Shown here: in pieces, positions 45,073 to 57,307 of the stretch
Numbering within the stretch: position 1 is the first letter of the stretch
Layout: the number at the start of each line of letters is the position of its first letter
Program-made: the position numbers and the translations under genes
NCBI RefSeq assembly: GCF_041146395.1
Contig: NW_027182938.1
Location: 188,412 to 252,411, forward strand
Direction: 5' to 3'
DNA length: 64,000 nt
Source: Eulemur rufifrons
Lineage: Eukaryota; Chordata; Mammalia; Primates; Lemuridae
Notes under the pieces: generated by a model
The model's input: only the letters and a program-made list of their open reading frames with translations
Databases searched by the model: none
Told to the model about the DNA's origin: nothing

Positions 45073-47153
45073 TGAGGCGGGTGCCGTGGGACGCCCCAAG
45101 AGGCCCAGCGGCCAGGCGTCCCTCCCTGCCCAGTCGAGTCCCTCCCGCCCGACGCCCTGGCGCCCTGGCGCTTCCCGAGATCCCCGTGTCCAGATCGGGG
45201 CGCGGGGAGGCGGGCGGGGGGCGGGGCTGAGGGCAGGGGGAGACCCACCGCCGGGTCTGGCGCGCGGGCGCACACGCCCCCGTCCGCCACCGCCAACAGG
45301 GACGCACCGCGCCAGCGTCCCACGCCCCAGCGATCGGACCCGCGGACACGGACACGGGCGCGCAGGGACAGCCTTCCCGGCGTGGCGACGGAGGGCCGGA
45401 GCCGGAGAGTGCGCGGGAGCCGGCCCTCCCCCGCGCCACGCCGGGGCACGGTGAGGAGGGGGTCGGGGGCGGGGCCGGGACCAGGAGGCGGGGCCGTGGG
45501 CCCGGTCCCTCCCCGCAGGTCCCGAAGACGCGCGGCCCCCCTGCCTGGGGAGGACCGTTCTGCCCCGATCCCCGTCGGGGCCGGGGGGTGGGCGGAGGAG
45601 CGGGGTGGCGGGAGGAGCCGGGGACGTCCCGGAGTACGGGGGGGGGGGGGGGGGGCTGCGGAGAGCCAGCGGCGCTTAGGGATCCCGCCACCCGGCTCCC
45701 TGTGGGCCCGGGTCTGGGGCCCACCCCCGGCAGCCTGCAGAAGGGCCGGGACGGCCCCGCCGCTCCCGCTGCGGCTGCCGCTGCCGCCGCCTGGCGGTGG
45801 TGCCGCGGCGGGGGGAGGGGAGGAGGCGGCGGGGGCGGGGGCCGAGGCCGGGGGCGGGGCGGGGTGGCGGGAGCCGGGGCCGGCCGGGAGGGCGGAGGGA
45901 GGGGGCTCCCCCTTCGCCACCCCCCGCCCCCCGACCCCCGCAGGCCGGCGGGCGGGACCAAAGAAGGGGCGAAAGCCTAGGGCACCCCACCCGGTAGGGA
46001 GGAAACTTAAAACCCCGATCGCTCTGTCGGCTGGGAGGGGAACCCTTCCACGCACGCTGCCCACGGGGCAGCTGGATTTATACAACCATTTGGAAAACAA
46101 TTTAGCATAAAGGGATAAAAAAAAAAAAAAAAGAACAAAAAAAAAAAAACCAGGGGCATGATGTAGGAACAAGCCTATTCTCTGCGTGGCACGTACCATA
46201 GAGAAGAGAGGGCACGCGTGACCGGGAAACACCCGGGGCGGTACTCACGGGAGCCCCGTTTCCGTGGACCCGGTGAAAGACGGTTCAGAGAGATTTCCAC
46301 GTCTCCCTGCGGTGCCGGTCCACAGCAGCGCCGACGAACCGCAGCTTCGCGTGTGAGAGAGGATGCTTCTCCGGACCCAAGGTCTCCCCTGGAACACAAG
46401 TTCCCCAGAATGAAGCCAGAAGGGTTCCACGTATATGATAGAGCCCGTGAAAGGAACAGAACGTCTCCGTGAGAGAGTCACGTCCTAGGGAGCCAAAACT
46501 TTCAAAGGAAAAGCGAGGAAAAGGGTGACCGTCCACAGGGGATTTGTTTGGGAGAAGGGTTTTCTGGGTTCCAGGCCTTCAGGAACAGACACACAGCGGT
46601 GTCCAACCCGGGAATAAACTCCCACGTGTATAAGGTCGGCGGTGGAGGCTCGGTACAGTTCATTCTATTTAATAGAATCATCACAACGCTTATGCTCTAA
46701 CATATCCACTTCCCAAGTTAAAAGTAAAAGAGAAAGAAACAGACTGTAAATTTCTAGTTGTCATAACCCCCTTTAAATTGGATCATGTCTTCATTCGGGG
46801 GAAATGATTATCTTGGGGATTCTGCGTCCATCTGTCTGGGAACACTGTCTAACTCTCCATGGATTTGGGCCGTCCTTGATGCTTCTGCCAAGTTTTCCGT
46901 GTAAGTCGGCACCCGTTTCCCCTAGGTGCGACGTAGATCTTCTGCGACCTCGAATATGAATCCTTTGGAAAAGTTGCATTCGTTATCGTGTATTGGGCCT
47001 GAGTGTGTGCTGAATTTAGAGCCGGTCCGTCAGAAGTTGCGGAGGCCCGGCCCTGCCACAGCTGTCTGAGGGGCGACAGCCTCGGGGACTGAGCCTTGAC
47101 ATGTAAAAACCTGACCTCTCTCCAGGGTCCACGGGGCAGGGTCCGGGCAAAAA

Positions 47154-47262
47154 GCGTACGGCGGCCCCCGGGTCTCCCATCCAGGGCCCGGCCGGGACCG
47201 ACCCTGCTTAGCTTCCCAGACCAGACGGGATCGGGCGCCTCCGGGGCGGCGCGGCCTTAGAC
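47154..47262 (-). pseudogene. 5S rRNA-derived copy, class A (U12), S-type flank
   Basis: Reference body; T5 at the deletion junction. Confidence 0.89.
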
Positions 47263-48481
47263 TGAGGCGGGAGCTCCCGGAGGCCCCAAGAGGCCCAGCG
47301 GCCAGGCGTCCCTCCCTGCCCAGTCCAGTGCCTCCCGCCCGCCGCCCTGGCGCTTCGCCAGACCCCCTGTCCAGATCGGGGCGGGGGGGGCTGGGGGGCG
47401 AAGGTGGGCGGGGACCAGGGCAAGGAGAGACTGACGGGTCTGGCGGTCGGTCGGGCGCACACGGCCCCCTCCCCCACCGAAAACAGGGACGCACCGCACC
47501 AGCGTCCCACGCCCCAGCGATCGGACCCACGGACACGGACACGGGCGCGCAGGGACAGCCTTCCAGGCGTGGGGAGGGCGGGACGGAGCCGGAGAGTGCG
47601 CGGGAGCCGGCCCTCCCCCGCGCCAGGCCAGGGCACGGTGGGCAGGGGCTCGGGGGCGGGGCCGGGACCAGGAGGCGGGGCCGGGAGGTCCGGAAGACGC
47701 GCGGCCCCCCTGCCTGGGGAGGACCGTTCTGCCCCGATCCCCGATCCCCGTCGGGGCACGCGGGTGGCAGCGGCACCCGCGGGGTCCCGGTGCCGGCCGG
47801 CCCGTCGCTTGGTCGGGCGGCCGGCGGGTCGTTGGGGTCCGGGAGCGCGCGCTCCCCGCTGTTCCCTGGTTTCCCGTGGCACGTCCTCTCTGTCTGCCCG
47901 GGTGGCCGTGGCCGGCGACCTGCCGTGTGCGGCGCGGTGCGGTGCGCCTGTGTGTCCCTCGGGAGCCCCCCCGCCTCCCCGGGAGAGGAGCCCCGCCCAG
48001 CGTGAGTCCCGGGCCGGAGGCCCCGGTGTGCGGGGGCGGAGAGGAAGTCCACGGTGGGCTGGGGGTCGGGGGCCCAGGGGACGGTTTTCTTCCGCGGGCT
48101 GGCCCCCCGCCCGCCGAAGGGGACGTCCCGGAGTACGGGGGGCCGGGGAGAGCCAGCAGCGCTTAGGGATCCCGCCACCCGGTCCGCTGTGGGCCCGGGT
48201 CTGGGGCCCCCCCGGCTGCCGGCAGAAGGGCTGGGATGGCCCCGCCGCTCCCGCTCCCGCTGCCGCCGCCTGGCGGTGCTGCAGGGGAAGAGGCGCCGGG
48301 GGCCGGGGCCGGGCCGGGGGAGGAGCGGGGTGGCGGGAGCCGGGGACGTTTCGGAGGGCGGAGGGGCCCCCCCTTCCCAGCCTAGGCGGGCGGAGGAGGG
48401 GGAGACCCCCCCACACACACACACATTCCGGGCCAGGGGGGGTCGGGACAGCAAAAGAGGCAAAGGAAAAAGAAAACAAAA

Positions 48482-48589
48482 GCGTACGGCGGCCCCCGGT
48501 CTCCCATCCAGGGCCTGGCCGGGCCCGACCCTGCTTAGCTTCCCAGAGCAGACGGGATCGGGCGCCTCAGGGGCGGCGCGGCCTTAGAC
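48482..48589 (-). pseudogene. 5S rRNA-derived copy, class B (U12)
   Basis: 108 nt; C7 flank. Confidence 0.89.
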
Positions 48590-49033
48590 TGAGGCGGGTG
48601 CCGTGGGACGCCCCAAGAGGCCCAGCGGCCAGGCGTCCTTCCCTGCCCAGTCGAGTCCCTCCCGCCCGCCGCCCTGGCGCCCTGGCGCTTCCCGAGACCC
48701 CCGTGTCCAGCTCGGGGCGCGGGGAGGCGGGCGGGGGGCGGGGCTGAGGGCAGGGGGAGACCGACGGGTCTGGCGCGCGGGCGCACACGCCCCCCTCCGT
48801 CACCGCCAACACGGACGCACCGCGCCAGCGTCCCACGCCCCCACGAGCAGACCCACGGACAGGGACACGGGCGCGCAGGGACAGACTTCCCGGCGTGGGG
48901 ACGGAGGGCCAGAGCTGGAGAGTGCGCGGGTGCGGGCTCTCCCCCGCGCCACGCCGGTGACACACACAGGCACACAGCTTCCAGGCCAGGGGGCGGGGCA
49001 GCAAAAGAGGCAAAGGACAAAAAAAACAAAAAA

Positions 49034-49151
49034 GCGTACGGCGGCCCCCGGGTCTCCCGGGTCTCCCATCCAGGACCCGGCCGGGCCCGACCCTGCTTAG
49101 CTTCCCAGAGCAGACGGGATCGGGCGCCTTCGGGGCGGCGCGGCCTTAGAC
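49034..49151 (-). pseudogene. 5S rRNA-derived copy, class C (U12)
   Basis: 118 nt, reference form. Confidence 0.89.
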
Positions 49152-51230
49152 TGAGGCGGGTGCCGTGGGACGCCCCAAGAGGCCCAGCGGCCAGGCGTCC
49201 CTCCCTGCCCAGTCGAGTCCCTCCCGCCCGACGCCCTGGCGCCCTGGCGCTTCCCGAGATCCCCGTGTCCAGATCGGGGCGCGGGGAGGCGGGCGGGGGG
49301 CGGGGCTGAGGGCAGGGGGAGACCCACCGCCGGGTCTGGCGCGCGGGCGCACACGCCCCCGTCCGCCACCGCCAACAGGGACGCACCGCGCCAGCGTCCC
49401 ACGCCCCAGCGATCGGACCCGCGGACACGGACACGGGCGCGCAGGGACAGCCTTCCCGGCGTGGCGACGGAGGGCCGGAGCCGGAGAGTGCGCGGGAGCC
49501 GGCCCTCCCCCGCGCCACGCCGGGGCACGGTGAGGAGGGGGTCGGGGGCGGGGCCGGGACCAGGAGGCGGGGCCGTGGGCCCGGTCCCTCCCCGCAGGTC
49601 CCGAAGACGCGCGGCCCCCCTGCCTGGGGAGGACCGTTCTGCCCCGATCCCCGTCGGGGCCGGGGGGTGGGCGGAGGAGCGGGGTGGCGGGAGGAGCCGG
49701 GGACGTCCCGGAGTACGGGGGGGGGGGGGGGGCTGCGGAGAGCCAGCGGCGCTTAGGGATCCCGCCACCCGGCTCCCTGTGGGCCCGGGTCTGGGGCCCA
49801 CCCCCGGCAGCCTGCAGAAGGGCCGGGACGGCCCCGCCGCTCCCGCTGCGGCTGCCGCTGCCGCCGCCTGGCGGTGGTGCCGCGGCGGGGGGAGGGGAGG
49901 AGGCGGCGGGGGCGGGGGCCGAGGCCGGGGGCGGGGCGGGGTGGCGGGAGCCGGGGCCGGCCGGGAGGGCGGAGGGAGGGGGCTCCCCCTTCGCCACCCC
50001 CCGCCCCCCGACCCCCGCAGGCCGGCGGGCGGGACCAAAGAAGGGGCGAAAGCCTAGGGCACCCCACCCGGTAGGGAGGAAACTTAAAACCCCGATCGCT
50101 CTGTCGGCTGGGAGGGGAACCCTTCCACGCACGCTGCCCACGGGGCAGCTGGATTTATACAACCATTTGGAAAACAATTTAGCATAAAGGGATAAAAAAA
50201 AAAAAAAAAGAACAAAAAAAAAAAAACCAGGGGCATGATGTAGGAACAAGCCTATTCTCTGCGTGGCACGTACCATAGAGAAGAGAGGGCACGCGTGACC
50301 GGGAAACACCCGGGGCGGTACTCACGGGAGCCCCGTTTCCGTGGACCCGGTGAAAGACGGTTCAGAGAGATTTCCACGTCTCCCTGCGGTGCCGGTCCAC
50401 AGCAGCGCCGACGAACCGCAGCTTCGCGTGTGAGAGAGGATGCTTCTCCGGACCCAAGGTCTCCCCTGGAACACAAGTTCCCCAGAATGAAGCCAGAAGG
50501 GTTCCACGTATATGATAGAGCCCGTGAAAGGAACAGAACGTCTCCGTGAGAGAGTCACGTCCTAGGGAGCCAAAACTTTCAAAGGAAAAGCGAGGAAAAG
50601 GGTGACCGTCCACAGGGGATTTGTTTGGGAGAAGGGTTTTCTGGGTTCCAGGCCTTCAGGAACAGACACACAGCGGTGTCCAACCCGGGAATAAACTCCC
50701 ACGTGTATAAGGTCGGCGGTGGAGGCTCGGTACAGTTCATTCTATTTAATAGAATCATCACAACGCTTATGCTCTAACATATCCACTTCCCAAGTTAAAA
50801 GTAAAAGAGAAAGAAACAGACTGTAAATTTCTAGTTGTCATAACCCCCTTTAAATTGGATCATGTCTTCATTCGGGGGAAATGATTATCTTGGGGATTCT
50901 GCGTCCATCTGTCTGGGAACACTGTCTAACTCTCCATGGATTTGGGCCGTCCTTGATGCTTCTGCCAAGTTTTCCGTGTAAGTCGGCACCCGTTTCCCCT
51001 AGGTGCGACGTAGATCTTCTGCGACCTCGAATATGAATCCTTTGGAAAAGTTGCATTCGTTATCGTGTATTGGGCCTGAGTGTGTGCTGAATTTAGAGCC
51101 GGTCCGTCAGAAGTTGCGGAGGCCCGGCCCTGCCACAGCTGTCTGAGGGGCGACAGCCTCGGGGACTGAGCCTTGACATGTAAAAACCTGACCTCTCTCC
51201 AGGGTCCACGGGGCAGGGTCCGGGCAAAAA

Positions 51231-51339
51231 GCGTACGGCGGCCCCCGGGTCTCCCATCCAGGGCCCGGCCGGGACCGACCCTGCTTAGCTTCCCAGACCA
51301 GACGGGATCGGGCGCCTCCGGGGCGGCGCGGCCTTAGAC
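51231..51339 (-). pseudogene. 5S rRNA-derived copy, class A (U13), S-type flank
   Basis: Reference body; T5 at the deletion junction. Confidence 0.89.
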
Positions 51340-52558
51340 TGAGGCGGGAGCTCCCGGAGGCCCCAAGAGGCCCAGCGGCCAGGCGTCCCTCCCTGCCCAG
51401 TCCAGTGCCTCCCGCCCGCCGCCCTGGCGCTTCGCCAGACCCCCTGTCCAGATCGGGGCGGGGGGGGCTGGGGGGCGAAGGTGGGCGGGGACCAGGGCAA
51501 GGAGAGACTGACGGGTCTGGCGGTCGGTCGGGCGCACACGGCCCCCTCCCCCACCGAAAACAGGGACGCACCGCACCAGCGTCCCACGCCCCAGCGATCG
51601 GACCCACGGACACGGACACGGGCGCGCAGGGACAGCCTTCCAGGCGTGGGGAGGGCGGGACGGAGCCGGAGAGTGCGCGGGAGCCGGCCCTCCCCCGCGC
51701 CAGGCCAGGGCACGGTGGGCAGGGGCTCGGGGGCGGGGCCGGGACCAGGAGGCGGGGCCGGGAGGTCCGGAAGACGCGCGGCCCCCCTGCCTGGGGAGGA
51801 CCGTTCTGCCCCGATCCCCGATCCCCGTCGGGGCACGCGGGTGGCAGCGGCACCCGCGGGGTCCCGGTGCCGGCCGGCCCGTCGCTTGGTCGGGCGGCCG
51901 GCGGGTCGTTGGGGTCCGGGAGCGCGCGCTCCCCGCTGTTCCCTGGTTTCCCGTGGCACGTCCTCTCTGTCTGCCCGGGTGGCCGTGGCCGGCGACCTGC
52001 CGTGTGCGGCGCGGTGCGGTGCGCCTGTGTGTCCCTCGGGAGCCCCCCCGCCTCCCCGGGAGAGGAGCCCCGCCCAGCGTGAGTCCCGGGCCGGAGGCCC
52101 CGGTGTGCGGGGGCGGAGAGGAAGTCCACGGTGGGCTGGGGGTCGGGGGCCCAGGGGACGGTTTTCTTCCGCGGGCTGGCCCCCCGCCCGCCGAAGGGGA
52201 CGTCCCGGAGTACGGGGGGCCGGGGAGAGCCAGCAGCGCTTAGGGATCCCGCCACCCGGTCCGCTGTGGGCCCGGGTCTGGGGCCCCCCCGGCTGCCGGC
52301 AGAAGGGCTGGGATGGCCCCGCCGCTCCCGCTCCCGCTGCCGCCGCCTGGCGGTGCTGCAGGGGAAGAGGCGCCGGGGGCCGGGGCCGGGCCGGGGGAGG
52401 AGCGGGGTGGCGGGAGCCGGGGACGTTTCGGAGGGCGGAGGGGCCCCCCCTTCCCAGCCTAGGCGGGCGGAGGAGGGGGAGACCCCCACACACACACACA
52501 CATTCCGGGCCAGGGGGGGTCGGGACAGCAAAAGAGGCAAAGGAAAAAGAAAACAAAA

Positions 52559-52666
52559 GCGTACGGCGGCCCCCGGTCTCCCATCCAGGGCCTGGCCGGG
52601 CCCGACCCTGCTTAGCTTCCCAGAGCAGACGGGATCGGGCGCCTCAGGGGCGGCGCGGCCTTAGAC
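52559..52666 (-). pseudogene. 5S rRNA-derived copy, class B (U13)
   Basis: 108 nt; C5 flank. Confidence 0.89.
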
Positions 52667-53110
52667 TGAGGCGGGTGCCGTGGGACGCCCCAAGAGGCCC
52701 AGCGGCCAGGCGTCCTTCCCTGCCCAGTCGAGTCCCTCCCGCCCGCCGCCCTGGCGCCCTGGCGCTTCCCGAGACCCCCGTGTCCAGCTCGGGGCGCGGG
52801 GAGGCGGGCGGGGGGCGGGGCTGAGGGCAGGGGGAGACCGACGGGTCTGGCGCGCGGGCGCACACGCCCCCCTCCGTCACCGCCAACACGGACGCACCGC
52901 GCCAGCGTCCCACGCCCCCACGAGCAGACCCACGGACAGGGACACGGGCGCGCAGGGACAGACTTCCCGGCGTGGGGACGGAGGGCCAGAGCTGGAGAGT
53001 GCGCGGGTGCGGGCTCTCCCCCGCGCCACGCCGGTGACACACACAGGCACACAGCTTCCAGGCCAGGGGGCGGGGCAGCAAAAGAGGCAAAGGACAAAAA
53101 AAACAAAAAA

Positions 53111-53228
53111 GCGTACGGCGGCCCCCGGGTCTCCCGGGTCTCCCATCCAGGACCCGGCCGGGCCCGACCCTGCTTAGCTTCCCAGAGCAGACGGGATCGG
53201 GCGCCTTCGGGGCGGCGCGGCCTTAGAC
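53111..53228 (-). pseudogene. 5S rRNA-derived copy, class C (U13)
   Basis: 118 nt, reference form. Confidence 0.89.
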
Positions 53229-55309
53229 TGAGGCGGGTGCCGTGGGACGCCCCAAGAGGCCCAGCGGCCAGGCGTCCCTCCCTGCCCAGTCGAGTCCCTC
53301 CCGCCCGACGCCCTGGCGCCCTGGCGCTTCCCGAGATCCCCGTGTCCAGATCGGGGCGCGGGGAGGCGGGCGGGGGGCGGGGCTGAGGGCAGGGGGAGAC
53401 CCACCGCCGGGTCTGGCGCGCGGGCGCACACGCCCCCGTCCGCCACCGCCAACAGGGACGCACCGCGCCAGCGTCCCACGCCCCAGCGATCGGACCCGCG
53501 GACACGGACACGGGCGCGCAGGGACAGCCTTCCCGGCGTGGCGACGGAGGGCCGGAGCCGGAGAGTGCGCGGGAGCCGGCCCTCCCCCGCGCCACGCCGG
53601 GGCACGGTGAGGAGGGGGTCGGGGGCGGGGCCGGGACCAGGAGGCGGGGCCGTGGGCCCGGTCCCTCCCCGCAGGTCCCGAAGACGCGCGGCCCCCCTGC
53701 CTGGGGAGGACCGTTCTGCCCCGATCCCCGTCGGGGCCGGGGGGTGGGCGGAGGAGCGGGGTGGCGGGAGGAGCCGGGGACGTCCCGGAGTACGGGGGGG
53801 GGGGGGGGGGGCTGCGGAGAGCCAGCGGCGCTTAGGGATCCCGCCACCCGGCTCCCTGTGGGCCCGGGTCTGGGGCCCACCCCCGGCAGCCTGCAGAAGG
53901 GCCGGGACGGCCCCGCCGCTCCCGCTGCGGCTGCCGCTGCCGCCGCCTGGCGGTGGTGCCGCGGCGGGGGGAGGGGAGGAGGCGGCGGGGGCGGGGGCCG
54001 AGGCCGGGGGCGGGGCGGGGTGGCGGGAGCCGGGGCCGGCCGGGAGGGCGGAGGGAGGGGGCTCCCCCTTCGCCACCCCCCGCCCCCCGACCCCCGCAGG
54101 CCGGCGGGCGGGACCAAAGAAGGGGCGAAAGCCTAGGGCACCCCACCCGGTAGGGAGGAAACTTAAAACCCCGATCGCTCTGTCGGCTGGGAGGGGAACC
54201 CTTCCACGCACGCTGCCCACGGGGCAGCTGGATTTATACAACCATTTGGAAAACAATTTAGCATAAAGGGATAAAAAAAAAAAAAAAAGAACAAAAAAAA
54301 AAAAACCAGGGGCATGATGTAGGAACAAGCCTATTCTCTGCGTGGCACGTACCATAGAGAAGAGAGGGCACGCGTGACCGGGAAACACCCGGGGCGGTAC
54401 TCACGGGAGCCCCGTTTCCGTGGACCCGGTGAAAGACGGTTCAGAGAGATTTCCACGTCTCCCTGCGGTGCCGGTCCACAGCAGCGCCGACGAACCGCAG
54501 CTTCGCGTGTGAGAGAGGATGCTTCTCCGGACCCAAGGTCTCCCCTGGAACACAAGTTCCCCAGAATGAAGCCAGAAGGGTTCCACGTATATGATAGAGC
54601 CCGTGAAAGGAACAGAACGTCTCCGTGAGAGAGTCACGTCCTAGGGAGCCAAAACTTTCAAAGGAAAAGCGAGGAAAAGGGTGACCGTCCACAGGGGATT
54701 TGTTTGGGAGAAGGGTTTTCTGGGTTCCAGGCCTTCAGGAACAGACACACAGCGGTGTCCAACCCGGGAATAAACTCCCACGTGTATAAGGTCGGCGGTG
54801 GAGGCTCGGTACAGTTCATTCTATTTAATAGAATCATCACAACGCTTATGCTCTAACATATCCACTTCCCAAGTTAAAAGTAAAAGAGAAAGAAACAGAC
54901 TGTAAATTTCTAGTTGTCATAACCCCCTTTAAATTGGATCATGTCTTCATTCGGGGGAAATGATTATCTTGGGGATTCTGCGTCCATCTGTCTGGGAACA
55001 CTGTCTAACTCTCCATGGATTTGGGCCGTCCTTGATGCTTCTGCCAAGTTTTCCGTGTAAGTCGGCACCCGTTTCCCCTAGGTGCGACGTAGATCTTCTG
55101 CGACCTCGAATATGAATCCTTTGGAAAAGTTGCATTCGTTATCGTGTATTGGGCCTGAGTGTGTGCTGAATTTAGAGCCGGTCCGTCAGAAGTTGCGGAG
55201 GCCCGGCCCTGCCACAGCTGTCTGAGGGGCGACAGCCTCGGGGACTGAGCCTTGACATGTAAAAACCTGACCTCTCTCCAGGGTCCACGGGGCAGGGTCC
55301 GGGCAAAAA

Positions 55310-55418
55310 GCGTACGGCGGCCCCCGGGTCTCCCATCCAGGGCCCGGCCGGGACCGACCCTGCTTAGCTTCCCAGACCAGACGGGATCGGGCGCCTCCGG
55401 GGCGGCGCGGCCTTAGAC
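55310..55418 (-). pseudogene. 5S rRNA-derived copy, class A (U14), S-type flank
   Basis: Reference body; T5 at the deletion junction. Confidence 0.89.
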
Positions 55419-56637
55419 TGAGGCGGGAGCTCCCGGAGGCCCCAAGAGGCCCAGCGGCCAGGCGTCCCTCCCTGCCCAGTCCAGTGCCTCCCGCCCGCCG
55501 CCCTGGCGCTTCGCCAGACCCCCTGTCCAGATCGGGGCGGGGGGGGCTGGGGGGCGAAGGTGGGCGGGGACCAGGGCAAGGAGAGACTGACGGGTCTGGC
55601 GGTCGGTCGGGCGCACACGGCCCCCTCCCCCACCGAAAACAGGGACGCACCGCACCAGCGTCCCACGCCCCAGCGATCGGACCCACGGACACGGACACGG
55701 GCGCGCAGGGACAGCCTTCCAGGCGTGGGGAGGGCGGGACGGAGCCGGAGAGTGCGCGGGAGCCGGCCCTCCCCCGCGCCAGGCCAGGGCACGGTGGGCA
55801 GGGGCTCGGGGGCGGGGCCGGGACCAGGAGGCGGGGCCGGGAGGTCCGGAAGACGCGCGGCCCCCCTGCCTGGGGAGGACCGTTCTGCCCCGATCCCCGA
55901 TCCCCGTCGGGGCACGCGGGTGGCAGCGGCACCCGCGGGGTCCCGGTGCCGGCCGGCCCGTCGCTTGGTCGGGCGGCCGGCGGGTCGTTGGGGTCCGGGA
56001 GCGCGCGCTCCCCGCTGTTCCCTGGTTTCCCGTGGCACGTCCTCTCTGTCTGCCCGGGTGGCCGTGGCCGGCGACCTGCCGTGTGCGGCGCGGTGCGGTG
56101 CGCCTGTGTGTCCCTCGGGAGCCCCCCCGCCTCCCCGGGAGAGGAGCCCCGCCCAGCGTGAGTCCCGGGCCGGAGGCCCCGGTGTGCGGGGGCGGAGAGG
56201 AAGTCCACGGTGGGCTGGGGGTCGGGGGCCCAGGGGACGGTTTTCTTCCGCGGGCTGGCCCCCCGCCCGCCGAAGGGGACGTCCCGGAGTACGGGGGGCC
56301 GGGGAGAGCCAGCAGCGCTTAGGGATCCCGCCACCCGGTCCGCTGTGGGCCCGGGTCTGGGGCCCCCCCGGCTGCCGGCAGAAGGGCTGGGATGGCCCCG
56401 CCGCTCCCGCTCCCGCTGCCGCCGCCTGGCGGTGCTGCAGGGGAAGAGGCGCCGGGGGCCGGGGCCGGGCCGGGGGAGGAGCGGGGTGGCGGGAGCCGGG
56501 GACGTTTCGGAGGGCGGAGGGGCCCCCCCTTCCCAGCCTAGGCGGGCGGAGGAGGGGGAGACCCCCCCACACACACACACATTCCGGGCCAGGGGGGGTC
56601 GGGACAGCAAAAGAGGCAAAGGAAAAAGAAAACAAAA

Positions 56638-56745
56638 GCGTACGGCGGCCCCCGGTCTCCCATCCAGGGCCTGGCCGGGCCCGACCCTGCTTAGCTTCCC
56701 AGAGCAGACGGGATCGGGCGCCTCAGGGGCGGCGCGGCCTTAGAC
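56638..56745 (-). pseudogene. 5S rRNA-derived copy, class B (U14)
   Basis: 108 nt; C7 flank. Confidence 0.89.
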
Positions 56746-57189
56746 TGAGGCGGGTGCCGTGGGACGCCCCAAGAGGCCCAGCGGCCAGGCGTCCTTCCCT
56801 GCCCAGTCGAGTCCCTCCCGCCCGCCGCCCTGGCGCCCTGGCGCTTCCCGAGACCCCCGTGTCCAGCTCGGGGCGCGGGGAGGCGGGCGGGGGGCGGGGC
56901 TGAGGGCAGGGGGAGACCGACGGGTCTGGCGCGCGGGCGCACACGCCCCCCTCCGTCACCGCCAACACGGACGCACCGCGCCAGCGTCCCACGCCCCCAC
57001 GAGCAGACCCACGGACAGGGACACGGGCGCGCAGGGACAGACTTCCCGGCGTGGGGACGGAGGGCCAGAGCTGGAGAGTGCGCGGGTGCGGGCTCTCCCC
57101 CGCGCCACGCCGGTGACACACACAGGCACACAGCTTCCAGGCCAGGGGGCGGGGCAGCAAAAGAGGCAAAGGACAAAAAAAACAAAAAA

Positions 57190-57307
57190 GCGTACGGCGG
57201 CCCCCGGGTCTCCCGGGTCTCCCATCCAGGACCCGGCCGGGCCCGACCCTGCTTAGCTTCCCAGAGCAGACGGGATCGGGCGCCTTCGGGGCGGCGCGGC
57301 CTTAGAC
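57190..57307 (-). pseudogene. 5S rRNA-derived copy, class C (U14)
   Basis: 118 nt, reference form. Confidence 0.89.

Larger units (their letters stand above)
41829..46070. repeat. Macrosatellite unit U11, long form
   Basis: 4242 bp. Markers: L type, C5, G18 at 45638-45655, T at 42020. Apart from that T it has the same markers as U7 and U15. Confidence 0.97.
46071..50147. repeat. Macrosatellite unit U12, short form
   Basis: 4077 bp. Markers: S type, C7, G16 at 49717-49732. Confidence 0.97.
50148..54226. repeat. Macrosatellite unit U13, short form
   Basis: 4079 bp. Markers: S type, C5, G18 at 53794-53811. Same length and markers as U5. Confidence 0.97.
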
